From positions 1 to 53,889 of the forward strand of contig JAGAKN010000018.1 in the NCBI GenBank assembly GCA_017625565.1: a stretch of 53,889 bases of DNA, read 5' to 3'. The stretch's first letter is position 1; the number at the start of each line of letters is the position of its first letter. A model generated the notes under the pieces. The model worked only from the letters and a program-made list of their open reading frames with translations. It did no database searches and was not told the origin of the DNA. Below, one piece after another: positions 7,737 through 16,319 of the stretch. The position numbers and the translations under genes were made by a program. The DNA is from Clostridia bacterium. Its GTDB lineage: Bacteria > Bacillota > Clostridia > Christensenellales > Borkfalkiaceae.

Positions 7737-10604
7737 TTATTCCTCCGTCACCATTAGTGTGCGTACTACGACGGTTTGGTTGCCTTCTTCGTCGTACACG
7801 TAATAGATTACTTGATATTCACCTACTTGATTTGCTACAAACCCAACGTTCGTTGCGCGATCTAATACTTGTACAAGACCGTTCGGACAAACCACGTACA
7901 CGCCTGCATTCAACTCTTCCGCCGACGTCTTATCGTCGCTAAATCTAAATTTCGGCACGTAGACTTTTTCGCCGAGTTTCGCCGTCGCTTGCAATTCGCC
8001 AACGACTTCCAACGTGGGCACCGTATCGTCTACGACACGGATAATGTAGTTATAATTAAGTTTGTTTTTATAGCTGTCTACCGCAAAATACGATACTTCG
8101 TAAGAGCCGAATTTATCCATCACGATGGAAACCGCGCCCAAACCGACTTTAACGTCTTCTAAATACACGCCTTCTTTCGACGTGACTACGTTGCCATCGG
8201 GATCGGTAATCGTGTACGTACCGGATACTTTACCGTCGAATACGTCGAAGAGCAACGCTTCAGGAACGACGAACGTTTCGCCGATTTTCTTTTCACCGCC
8301 GTATTCCCCAAGCACAGTGATTACAGGGCCTACGTAATCCCGCGTATCCGTTGTGAACAAGTTTCTAAATATTCTTTGCAATGCAAGCGACGCATTGCTG
8401 TCGTTCGCTTTTTCAAGTTCAATCGTCACGTAGAATTCGTTGCCGGCAAATCCGTTAAACGGTGCGCCTGCGGTATTTTTATCGATCGTCCAGTAGTTGT
8501 TATTCGCGACGTCGTAGAAAATCCGCGACGTATCATTTTTGTAATTAAGCGTGAACAACGTTTCGTTTTTAAACAAGGTAGATACCGGCAATTTAACGCT
8601 TTCATCGCCATTGATATAGCATTGCGTTTGCGTCGAACCGTTTTCGTAGGTAAATACGATTTCGTTGTTTTCGTCGTAGTAGTCCGTCAACCGAATATGT
8701 ACTTTCGAAAGATTTTTCGAATCTTCCAACATGCGCAATTCCAGAGACAAGTCGGACGAATAAATACTGTTGATGAACGTGAAGGACGCAGTCCCCATCG
8801 CATTTAATTGCATGCCGTCTTTCAATGCCGTTGCTACGCCGTCTTTGCAATCGAAGTATTTCGACATATCCATCTTATTATCCGTACGCGTCTTGTAAAC
8901 GGGGATAAATTGCGACCAAGTCGCGGATTTGCCGTTTATCGTCGCCTCGTAAATAATCTCTACGGTGTCTTTATGATTTGCAATCGTCGGTACGTACGCG
9001 CCTTCAATCGTCGTAGCCGTTGTTTCCCCTGCCTTTTTCACCTTGATCACGGTAGGGATCTCCGCGCCCGAGCCGTCCGTATAATTATACGCGGAAAGCG
9101 CAGGGAGCGCGTAGGAGTTGCCTTCTACAAAATATTTCGGAAGCGTAGGATATTCGATAAACGTCGGTTTATCCGTTGCGTTGACCGTAATTTCCACCGT
9201 TTTCTTTACTTTTCTACCTGAATAATCGGAAAGTTCGTAGGTAATCTTCAACTTACCCGTTTTTTCTACAAACAAGGTGTCGTCTTTGATTTCCAACGCT
9301 TGACCGTTTAACGTAGCCGACTTTTTCAAAACCGATTTTCCGATTTCACCACGGGTTTCCACTTCGGGTACTGCAACGATATCCCCTATAAGCGCCGATG
9401 CGGGCGCTTCAATGATATCCAAAACTAAAGGATCTACTTCGGAAGAAGCTCTTGCGTCGATATCGACCAGTTGTTGCGATTTATTCCCGAACGCGTCTTC
9501 CGTGCTATATACGACGGTATAAATACCGGGAACACTCGGTTTAAATTCCAAAGTTCTTCTATTAACCGATTGTTTCGCCGAATTGCTGGTATAATAATCC
9601 AAGTAGACTTCCGTTTTTACTTCCGATTCGCCCGTATACACGTCGAACGCCGTAGGCTTAAATAATTGATAGGTATACCCTGCTACTGCAAGCGGATATT
9701 CCGTTGCGGAATAATCGCCGTAATCCACCGCAATCGTCGGGCCTTCCGTATCTTCTATCGTCGCTTGCGTCAAATCGTAGCCGTTGTATTCCGTGACAAC
9801 CACTCTCCCAGTTTCCATTTCGTACGCGCCTGCATACACATTTACGTATACTTCGCCCGTCGTAAACCCTTTCCAGGTATTCGCCCCGAAATAATCGATA
9901 TTGTCAAAATCCGCCACGGGTATAAATAAGTTTCTCTTCGCGTCGTAGGTGTAAACGACGTTCGTTTCGATGTCATAGGAAATACCAAATCCGTTTTGAT
10001 TTGCCTTGTGCGAATTCCCTGTCAAGCCGTGGAAAGATGCGCTCGTCCAAGTACCATAAGCGTTGTTCACGTGAATACGGTTAGAATCACGGTCCTTCCC
10101 CGTCGGCTTTTGACCGTTGCTTGCGTACGCCATCGTGAACGCCGTAAACCACGTCCCCGGACCTTCTTGTCTATGCGGATAGGGCGTCATACGTACGGTC
10201 ACGTAATTCGTAGGATCGTACGCGTCGACGATTTGGTAATAGAGTTCTCCGACTTCTTGCAAGCCAGCCGTTTCAGGCACCATCGTCGTCGAAATCAAAA
10301 GATCGTTGCCGTCTTTTTCGCGCAAATCGATCACCCCGCGCATCACAAGTTGTTCTTTTGGATACAACTTTGCTACTACGCCGTTAAGCGTAGCGTTTTC
10401 TTCACCGGCTTGAACACTACCGTATGCATAAGTAGACTGTTTCCCGTTTACGTAATACGCCGAAACGGTGTTCGTCGTTTGCGTAGCCACGGGCGTAGGT
10501 GTTTCCGAATTCAACGCATTTGCAAGCGTTAATCCAGTCCCTACTGCGCCCAGCATCGACGCTACGCAAAGGCCTGTGAGAATGTTCCTCTTGATTTTTC
10601 TCAT
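7737..10604 (-). CDS. Large secreted protein with Ig-like repeats, function unknown
   Basis: The 955 residues begin with a signal peptide (basic start, hydrophobic 10-28, likely cleavage after ANA at about 31) and have no lipobox. Residues ~35-280 form an all-beta domain with a concanavalin-like composition, possibly for glycan binding. Several Ig-like/HYR-type modules follow (about 285-385, 390-480, 750-850 and 860-955), recognised by repeats of the pattern PGIYTVVYSTEDAFGN / VGEYQVIYYVYDEEGN. No membrane anchor or sorting motif is visible. It is first in the operon, behind a leader of about 225 nt. Its job is probably extracellular substrate binding in concert with the two lipoproteins (inference). 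Confidence 0.8.
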   Translation of the reverse strand: MRKIKRNILTGLCVASMLGAVGTGLTLANALNSETPTPVATQTTNTVSAYYVNGKQSTYAYGSVQAGEENATLNGVVAKLYPKEQLVMRGVIDLREKDGNDLLISTTMVPETAGLQEVGELYYQIVDAYDPTNYVTVRMTPYPHRQEGPGTWFTAFTMAYASNGQKPTGKDRDSNRIHVNNAYGTWTSASFHGLTGNSHKANQNGFGISYDIETNVVYTYDAKRNLFIPVADFDNIDYFGANTWKGFTTGEVYVNVYAGAYEMETGRVVVTEYNGYDLTQATIEDTEGPTIAVDYGDYSATEYPLAVAGYTYQLFKPTAFDVYTGESEVKTEVYLDYYTSNSAKQSVNRRTLEFKPSVPGIYTVVYSTEDAFGNKSQQLVDIDARASSEVDPLVLDIIEAPASALIGDIVAVPEVETRGEIGKSVLKKSATLNGQALEIKDDTLFVEKTGKLKITYELSDYSGRKVKKTVEITVNATDKPTFIEYPTLPKYFVEGNSYALPALSAYNYTDGSGAEIPTVIKVKKAGETTATTIEGAYVPTIANHKDTVEIIYEATINGKSATWSQFIPVYKTRTDNKMDMSKYFDCKDGVATALKDGMQLNAMGTASFTFINSIYSSDLSLELRMLEDSKNLSKVHIRLTDYYDENNEIVFTYENGSTQTQCYINGDESVKLPVSTLFKNETLFTLNYKNDTSRIFYDVANNNYWTIDKNTAGAPFNGFAGNEFYVTIELEKANDSNASLALQRIFRNLFTTDTRDYVGPVITVLGEYGGEKKIGETFVVPEALLFDVFDGKVSGTYTITDPDGNVVTSKEGVYLEDVKVGLGAVSIVMDKFGSYEVSYFAVDSYKNKLNYNYIIRVVDDTVPTLEVVGELQATAKLGEKVYVPKFRFSDDKTSAEELNAGVYVVCPNGLVQVLDRATNVGFVANQVGEYQVIYYVYDEEGNQTVVVRTLMVTEE

Positions 10605-10844
10605 ATTTCTTCTCCTTTATTTATTTCTTATTTTGGGTTGACCACTGTTCGAAGTAATAAGGAGGAGCTACCCCGAACAGTGATCGAAAAAGTATGTAAC
10701 AAGCAAGTGCTTTATGGTGAGAGATTAGATGGAGTACTTGCCTATTGCCGTAAGATAGATTTTCCACGCCGTGCTTTCATCTTCTTTGCAAATAAACGAC
10801 AAAAACACCAACGAGCTGTTTCACAAATTTACAGTATTATATCA
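10605..10844 (-). ncRNA. Long structured 5' leader of the exported-protein operon
   Basis: An extended -10 (TGATATAAT, minus strand, 10836-10844) would start a transcript about 225 nt before the 955-residue protein. The leader can form CACTGTTCG/CGAACAGTG (10659-10694, loop of 18) and GCAAGT/ACTTGC (about 10703-10745). No known riboswitch class was recognised. It may be a regulatory leader or only a long untranslated region. Confidence 0.3.
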
Positions 10845-11227
10845 TAAAAAAAACATAATTTATTAGCAGTTTTGGTCAAAATATATGCAAATTTAGTCAA
10901 CTTTTTTTACAAAGTCAATCACGTAGACCTTTCCAAAACTAAAGTGAACACAGTTAGTCCTTATCCCATTTTTTATATTATAATAGTATTTTAATAGTAT
11001 TTTCAATACAAAAAACAATTTAATAGGTTGAATTTTCAAAACAAATATGCCCAATCCATAAAAAAACGAATTTGAATTGATGTCTTTTTCGAAACGAATA
11101 CTTCGCTTTTCAGTATTCTTGATGCGCCCTACCTTAATCAAGAGAATATTAGTATTGAAGCGCAAACGAAAGTTGAAGACTTTCTCCTGCCAATTTCAAG
11201 CTGACACACTTGTTATGATAATACGTT
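10845..11227. other. AT-rich intergenic stretch
   Basis: Very AT-rich sequence between the leader of the exported-protein operon and the 3' end of the activase gene. It includes a short direct repeat of TAGTATTTT near 10985-11005. I see no credible gene. The open frames here have compositions unlike the neighbours and no ribosome sites. Confidence 0.5.
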
Positions 11228-12097
11228 TTACAAGACATCAAAGCACGCTTGCGCAGTTCGCACTTCTTCTTCGCTAGGCAACTGCTTGGGGAGCGTATTT
11301 TCCATTTCCAGCGCGTCGTATTTAGAGCCTGCGTAATTGTGATAGGACAACACCTGAACTTTCTTAACGTGCTTGCATTTGCTTAAAAACTCGGCTATGC
11401 TTTGTATTTCCTGTTGATTATATTGCGGTACGTACGGAATACGGATTTCTATCGCTTTCCCCAGCCCGTCGATATACTGTAAATTCTCTAAAATCCTTTT
11501 ATTGGACTGTCCTGTACAGCGGATATGTGCGTCTTCGTCAAACGCCTTTACGTCGTATAAGAACACGTCCGTATACGGCGCTACCTGATCGATCGCCGAT
11601 TTGGATACAAATCCACAAGTATCCACCGCCGTATGTATTTTCTCTTCTTTCAAACGTTTCAATAACTCGGCACAAAACTCCGCGTAGAGTAAGCACTCCC
11701 CACCGGAAAGCGTCACTCCGCCACCCGTCGTTTCGTAGAATTCACGATCGGCAAGTAGTAAAGGCAACAGTTCGTCCACCGTCATTTCCTTACCGTACAA
11801 CCGCAACGCACCGTTTAGACAAGCGTTTTCGCACTTTCCGCAACCTACGCATTTCGATCTGTCGAAGGTATGCTTTCCGCCCTGGAGCGTATGTGCGTTT
11901 TGAGGACAAGCCGTGACGCAAGCGCCACAATGCACGCATTTATGTTGGTAAAAACCAAGTTGCGGTTTCATTTCCAACCCTTCGGGATTATGGCACCAAA
12001 CGCAACGCAACGGACACCCCTTAAAGAATACCGTCGTGCGTATTCCGTCGCCGTCGTGTACGGCAAAACGTTTGATTTCAAAAATTCTTGCTTTCAT
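11228..12097 (-). CDS. Glycyl-radical enzyme activating protein (radical SAM)
   Basis: This 289-residue member of the PflA-type activase family uses S-adenosylmethionine and a [4Fe-4S] cluster to place the glycyl radical on its partner enzyme. The CX3CX2C cluster motif is Cys28, Cys32, Cys35. An inserted two-cluster ferredoxin domain follows (Cys54/57/60/64 and Cys83/86/89/93), typical of activases of the non-PFL glycyl-radical enzymes. The GGE-type SAM motif SGGECLL is present. It lies 15 bp downstream of the glycyl-radical enzyme gene and is surely its partner. No terminator was recognised after it. Confidence 0.95.
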   Translation of the reverse strand: MKARIFEIKRFAVHDGDGIRTTVFFKGCPLRCVWCHNPEGLEMKPQLGFYQHKCVHCGACVTACPQNAHTLQGGKHTFDRSKCVGCGKCENACLNGALRLYGKEMTVDELLPLLLADREFYETTGGGVTLSGGECLLYAEFCAELLKRLKEEKIHTAVDTCGFVSKSAIDQVAPYTDVFLYDVKAFDEDAHIRCTGQSNKRILENLQYIDGLGKAIEIRIPYVPQYNQQEIQSIAEFLSKCKHVKKVQVLSYHNYAGSKYDALEMENTLPKQLPSEEEVRTAQACFDVL

Positions 12098-12112
12098 TTG
12101 TAGTTCAATCCC

Positions 12113-14278
12113 TTAAAAGAGCTTACAATGCTCCGCTTGTTTGATAAAATCGTCTTGTTCCACTTTACTCAAATTGACGAAATACGCATTCCAACCACAA
12201 ACGCGAACCTGCAGATTCGCATATTTTTCAGGATCTTTTTGCGCTGAGCGTAAATCATCGACGTTAAAGACGTTTCCGTGCATTGCAAATCCACCCTTTT
12301 TAAAGTAGGTGATTAAAATGCCGTAGAATGCGTGCAAACCGCTTTCGCCAAGCACCGCCGACGGATGCAATACGATATCCAATACCGAACCCGTCGGGAA
12401 GTTCGCATGGTCCATCTTCGTCACCGAGTGAATTAACGCGGTTATTCCGTTTTTATCCATCGCAGGGGTTGCGCAAAGATTTTTGGAAATCGGCATTCCT
12501 GCTTTCCTACCGTCGGGTGTCGCCATTAATCTCGCCCCCGCATAGACGTTGTTGTCTACAGAAAACAACGCCGCTTTGTATACGCCCCCACGACCGTTGG
12601 GCTTGTTGTTGACAAGCGTAGCGCAAAACTTTGAGAATTGCACAGCCAATTCGTCCGCCGTAGCATTCCCGTTGCCGTATTTCTCGTCCAAATGCAACGC
12701 AAGCGTCCGATAATTCTCGTAGCCAACCCAATCCGCTTGGAGTGCTTCCCACAACTCGTCAAACGTCAAGTAATTTTCGTCGAATACGAGCTTTTTGACG
12801 GCGCACAGTGCATCCACCAAAGTGGCTATTCCCCAGAAATAACAGGAACTGTTGTTGTATTTTGCTCCGCCTTCGTAGACGTCCACACCACGTTCCACGC
12901 TCGCATCGTATTGACAAGATAAGATCGCGTCCGGATAAATTTTGTCGTAATGTTTCTCGATTTCCGTGACGTAATGCGTCATTTTTTCCGCCATATACGC
13001 AATTTGCGTCTTTACAGCGTCGACAAAGTCTTCAAAGGAGCGAATTTCACCCGTTTCTACCCCACAAGGCAGCCCCGTCGCATAATCCTTACCTTTGGTA
13101 AACACAAGTTCTACCGCTTTCGGCAAAGTCACACCACCGTTCCCCGTGCAACCGATTTCCACCCCCCAAACCGCAGGTTCATAACAACCGATCGGGATGA
13201 AATTTCGCGCATCCCGTTCTTCCACACCGACACGGCGTAAAGTTTCCGTGCCAATTTCGTCGTTTACGAACACGAAACTCGAATTCCCTTGACGGATACA
13301 CGCGAGCACGAGTTTGACGAAATCCATCGGCGTTTTCTCCGAAACACGGATGTGGATTTTCGGGCTGTAAATATGTAATTCGTTGTACGTTTCGACAATT
13401 AAATAGGAAAGTTCGTTGGTGACTTCACCTCCGTTTTCGTCTTTTCCCGCTAAGCAGAACGGAAGATCGTAAAGCACTTTTGCCGACCAAAATTTATACA
13501 AGAAGAATTTGAGCATTTCCTTTATTTCTTCTTTTGTATATCTACCGCTTTCCAAATCCTTTTTATAATAAGGATACAACATAAAGTCCAATCTACCAAG
13601 CGTCCGAACGCGCGCACCCGCTACGTTTTCATGTAAATAAAAATACAACGTCAGCAGTTGCATCGCTTCGTATAGATTACTCGGCGCGCCTTTTGCAATA
13701 TTCGAAAGCGCAACGTAGTTTTCGTAATTGTATTCTTTCACCCCTTCCGCCAGCCTGTTCGTCGCCGTGATCATTGCGTTTAAAACAATTTTACACGATT
13801 GATAAAATTCCTTTTGCTTTTGCGTTAAACCACCGCGTTTCTCCGCTTTCTCAACCCGTTGTAAAAGCCCCGTAAAGCCCACCTCCATCAGCAAACGGGA
13901 GTTGGGGGAAATATGCGAGTAGTCCCCGTGTGCGGAATACGCGCCGAATTGCTCCCACGCGCGTTTTGTTTCTTCCGTTTCTTCCGACAAATACGCCTTT
14001 TCAACAGCTTTTCTCCAAGCGCGTTTTTGCTCAGCCATAATATTCCCCGCCAAAAACTTGTCTTGGAAAATATCTTCTTTGTCAATCGCAATGCGAGCGT
14101 TTTCTATAAGCAATTCAAACGTCTTCGCTTTAATCAGAGCTTTCGGTAAGTCGTTTTCTTTTTCAAACTCGGCAACTTTCGCCGTAAGCTCCGCCAAAGA
14201 AAGCCCACTTTCGATGATCCAATTCGGTTTTTCATATTCCGTCGTTAAATACCGCTTTTTTAAAGCAAAATCAATCAA
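12113..14278 (-). CDS. Glycyl-radical enzyme, dehydratase/eliminase-type active site, substrate unknown
   Basis: The 721 residues form the 10-strand-barrel PFL-like fold. The active-site loop is PIGCYEP, giving Cys365 and Glu367 in the GCxE arrangement. That pattern marks the eliminases (glycerol, propanediol and hydroxyproline dehydratases, choline lyase) and not pyruvate formate-lyase. The glycyl-radical loop is RVCGWN with Gly695, where most families have RVxGY, so a Cys precedes the radical Gly and Trp replaces Tyr. The protein is shorter than the usual 780-850 residues. The start is a TTG nine bases after AGGAGG. A divergent AraC regulator follows upstream and the activase downstream. 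No microcompartment genes are nearby. The substrate is unknown. Confidence 0.9.
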   Translation of the reverse strand: MIDFALKKRYLTTEYEKPNWIIESGLSLAELTAKVAEFEKENDLPKALIKAKTFELLIENARIAIDKEDIFQDKFLAGNIMAEQKRAWRKAVEKAYLSEETEETKRAWEQFGAYSAHGDYSHISPNSRLLMEVGFTGLLQRVEKAEKRGGLTQKQKEFYQSCKIVLNAMITATNRLAEGVKEYNYENYVALSNIAKGAPSNLYEAMQLLTLYFYLHENVAGARVRTLGRLDFMLYPYYKKDLESGRYTKEEIKEMLKFFLYKFWSAKVLYDLPFCLAGKDENGGEVTNELSYLIVETYNELHIYSPKIHIRVSEKTPMDFVKLVLACIRQGNSSFVFVNDEIGTETLRRVGVEERDARNFIPIGCYEPAVWGVEIGCTGNGGVTLPKAVELVFTKGKDYATGLPCGVETGEIRSFEDFVDAVKTQIAYMAEKMTHYVTEIEKHYDKIYPDAILSCQYDASVERGVDVYEGGAKYNNSSCYFWGIATLVDALCAVKKLVFDENYLTFDELWEALQADWVGYENYRTLALHLDEKYGNGNATADELAVQFSKFCATLVNNKPNGRGGVYKAALFSVDNNVYAGARLMATPDGRKAGMPISKNLCATPAMDKNGITALIHSVTKMDHANFPTGSVLDIVLHPSAVLGESGLHAFYGILITYFKKGGFAMHGNVFNVDDLRSAQKDPEKYANLQVRVCGWNAYFVNLSKVEQDDFIKQAEHCKLF

Positions 14279-14311
14279 CTTACCATTCCTCCTACGATTA
14301 TTATTCGCGTT

Positions 14312-14340
14312 ATTATAACATATTTTTTTAGTAAATACAA
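14312..14340 (-). promoter_or_regulatory. Promoter of the glycyl-radical enzyme operon
   Basis: On the minus strand, TTGTAT (14335-14340), a 17-bp spacer and TATAAT (14312-14317), with a TG extension before the -10. It lies close to the AraC promoter, so one regulator site could serve both. Confidence 0.65.
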
Positions 14341-14357
14341 TAATTATTCGATTTTAC

Positions 14358-14386
14358 TTGACTTATTCGAAACAAAACTTTATAAT
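14358..14386 (+). promoter_or_regulatory. Promoter of the AraC gene
   Basis: TTGACT (14358-14363), a 17-bp spacer and TATAAT (14381-14386), followed by an AGGAG ribosome site. Confidence 0.75.
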
Positions 14387-14403
14387 ATATACAGGAGATT
14401 TTT

Positions 14404-15201
14404 ATGGAAATATTTGACCAGGAATTCATTGTTTCAAAAATTGTCATAGCCGTTTTCGTTCCCTACGGACACGGTCGCCCCGTGCATAAGGATCGTCCGA
14501 CGCATGGGTTCGCGTTTAACGTCGATTGTGACACCATTTATTCGTTTGACACAGGAGAAAGGCTTACCTGCCACTCTGGTGAGTTGATTTATTTGCCGAA
14601 AGGTTCGAATTACACCGCGCAAAGCACTTCTTTGAAGAAACACCCCGACGAAGGAGTATACGCGATCAATTTTCTGTTAATGAACGATACGGCTACGAAG
14701 TATTTTCCTAAAATAATCAAGATCAAAGGCAAGGAAGAAATGCTGTCGTCTTTTGTAAAATCCAAGAACGCTTGGCGTAGAAAGCAAGTTGGATTTTACG
14801 AACAATGTTTTAGCGAACTCTACCGCATTGTAAGAATGATAAAAAAGGAAACGTTCCACTACTCTACGACAAACGAAACGTTAAACATTTTAACGCCTGC
14901 TTTGAAATACATTCAAGACAATTATACGCAAGAGAATATTTCTACGGTTCTACTCGCGGAGCTTTGCAACATCAGCGAACCGTATCTGCGGAAACTTTTT
15001 CATCAAGCATTTTCAACGTCCCCGATTCTCTATATCCGAAATATGCGCATCAAATACGCCAAAGAATTATTGCGTGCTAAGGAATATTCCATTGCGGACG
15101 TTGCATCCTTATCAGGTTTTAACGATATTTCTTACTTCAGCAGAGAATTTAAAAAGGCAACGGGCGTTTCCCCAAAAGAATATCTTACACTTCGCAAATA
15201 A
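14404..15201 (+). CDS. AraC-family transcriptional regulator
   Basis: The 265 residues comprise an N-terminal cupin-like sensing domain (about 10-130) and a C-terminal double helix-turn-helix (about 160-263) with the AraC signature ISEPYLRKLFHQAFSTSP followed by IADVASLSGFNDISYFSREF. It is transcribed away from the glycyl-radical enzyme operon, 125 bp apart with facing promoters, so it most likely controls that operon in response to the substrate. The ATG follows AGGAG. Confidence 0.93.
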   Translation: MEIFDQEFIVSKIVIAVFVPYGHGRPVHKDRPTHGFAFNVDCDTIYSFDTGERLTCHSGELIYLPKGSNYTAQSTSLKKHPDEGVYAINFLLMNDTATKYFPKIIKIKGKEEMLSSFVKSKNAWRRKQVGFYEQCFSELYRIVRMIKKETFHYSTTNETLNILTPALKYIQDNYTQENISTVLLAELCNISEPYLRKLFHQAFSTSPILYIRNMRIKYAKELLRAKEYSIADVASLSGFNDISYFSREFKKATGVSPKEYLTLRK

Positions 15202-15208
15202 TCTTTTC

Positions 15209-15247
15209 AAAAAAAGGGAATGGGTGACACACCCATTCCCTTTTTTT
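15209..15247. terminator. Bidirectional terminator between AraC and DUF1858 genes
   Basis: A run of A plus GGGAATGGGTG pairs across an ACA loop with its complement and a run of T. It serves both converging genes. Confidence 0.85.
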
Positions 15248-15260
15248 GTTTCGATTTTGC

Positions 15261-15461
15261 TTAGTCTTCCAAGCCTTCGTTTAATTTTGCCAACAACGCG
15301 TCCAAATCTTCGCCGTGTACGGCAACCGCTTCCGCAACCGTTTCACCGTGCGCCATCGCACAACCAAAGCAGTGCATTCCTGCCGCCATCAAAATTTCCG
15401 GCGCGTTGGGATTGATTTCCAAGCATTCCGCAATCAAAGTATCCGCAGTAATTTTAGCCAT
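15261..15461 (-). CDS. DUF1858 domain protein (CxxC)
   Basis: This 66-residue protein has a central HCFGCA motif (Cys31, Cys34) and a helical N-terminus TADTLIAECLEINPNAPEILM, the hallmark of the DUF1858 family. These small proteins occur in anaerobes and are often linked to hybrid-cluster or sulfur-relay chemistry. The exact role is unproven; redox or persulfide handling is a reasonable guess. A strong AAGGAG site precedes the ATG. It may be the last gene of the purine/PHP transcription unit or have its own promoter. Confidence 0.85.
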   Translation of the reverse strand: MAKITADTLIAECLEINPNAPEILMAAGMHCFGCAMAHGETVAEAVAVHGEDLDALLAKLNEGLED

Positions 15462-15537
15462 AATTTTTTTTCTCCTTTTTTCTATTTCTATATTAATTTT
15501 AACGCTTTTTCAGCGAAATCAAACAAAATGTCGCAAA

Positions 15538-16290
15538 TTAATGGTATCTACCGAAAAATTTTTTTATCGACTTCTTCACGCGCAAAGAAATCGGCTTACC
15601 GTCTAAAATCCGTTGCATGGTTGCCTGTACGTTTTCCCATTCCGCCAAAAGCCCCAACTCTTCCACTACGGATTTTGCCTGCGTATAATTCGGTTTACGC
15701 ACCTCCGCATCATGCGCGTCCGTACCAAAACAATGCACGTATCCGTTTTTGAGCATCGCCGAAGCCAAACCTTTCGTATGCTTTTTAAGGAACGCGGACG
15801 TATTGACTTGCAACAGACACCCTAATTCCAACAATCGATTTAACAGCGTCGGATCTTTCAAAACTTCCACGTACCGCTCTACGTGCGCGATAATCGGCGT
15901 GCATTCCATTTCTTGAATGCATTTTTCTAAATTGCTAAATAGACATTTCGGCCAAACGGTAAGAAAAGGCAATTCCAGCATCACGCAATTCGTGTTTTGG
16001 ATTTTTAAATACGCCAACTCGTCATAGTTCGTCGATTGCAACCCCGAAAAATACACTTCCGCGCCCAAGCGCACGCGCATGCCTTGCGGTAGCGTAGCTT
16101 GTATGGTTTCGTAAGCGGTTTGACGACGCTCTAAAAACTCGTCCAAAGATACGTCACCATAATAATGTGGCGTGAATACGATTTCTTGGACGCCTTGGTC
16201 ATGCGCCATACGTAAGAGCGTTTGCGACGTCTCTACACTATTCGCGCCGTCGTCTATACACGGCAAAACGTGCGTATGCATATCAATCAT
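15538..16290 (-). CDS. CpsB/YwqE-type tyrosine-protein phosphatase (PHP family)
   Basis: This 250-residue PHP-family metal-dependent phosphatase has an N-terminal DMHTHVLPCIDDG motif holding the first metal-binding histidines, then FTPHYY, the AHVERY histidine and the FGTDAHD end motif. Homologues dephosphorylate the BY-kinase that controls capsule or exopolysaccharide synthesis. No kinase or capsule gene is in the window. I chose the ATG at 16290, eight bases after AGGAG; the codon just before it is TTG. It lies 26-30 bp after purL on the same strand, so it may be read with the purine operon by position only. Confidence 0.88.
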   Translation of the reverse strand: MIDMHTHVLPCIDDGANSVETSQTLLRMAHDQGVQEIVFTPHYYGDVSLDEFLERRQTAYETIQATLPQGMRVRLGAEVYFSGLQSTNYDELAYLKIQNTNCVMLELPFLTVWPKCLFSNLEKCIQEMECTPIIAHVERYVEVLKDPTLLNRLLELGCLLQVNTSAFLKKHTKGLASAMLKNGYVHCFGTDAHDAEVRKPNYTQAKSVVEELGLLAEWENVQATMQRILDGKPISLRVKKSIKKFFGRYH

Positions 16291-16319
16291 CAAACAATCT
16301 CCTTTGCTCTTTTAGTCGA

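Noticed and set aside
10638..10847. 69-codon frame on the plus strand opposite the leader
   Set aside because: It lies antisense to the structured leader, with no promoter and no family likeness; its ribosome-site-like AAGGAGGAG lies after its start.
10893..11165. 90-codon frame on the minus strand in the gap after the exported-protein leader
   Set aside because: Very AT-rich, no ribosome site, Lys/Asn/Ile-heavy composition of random AT sequence, no recognisable family.
12113..14278. Annotation as pyruvate formate-lyase
   Set aside because: The active site is GCxE with a single Cys, not the adjacent Cys pair of formate acetyltransferase.
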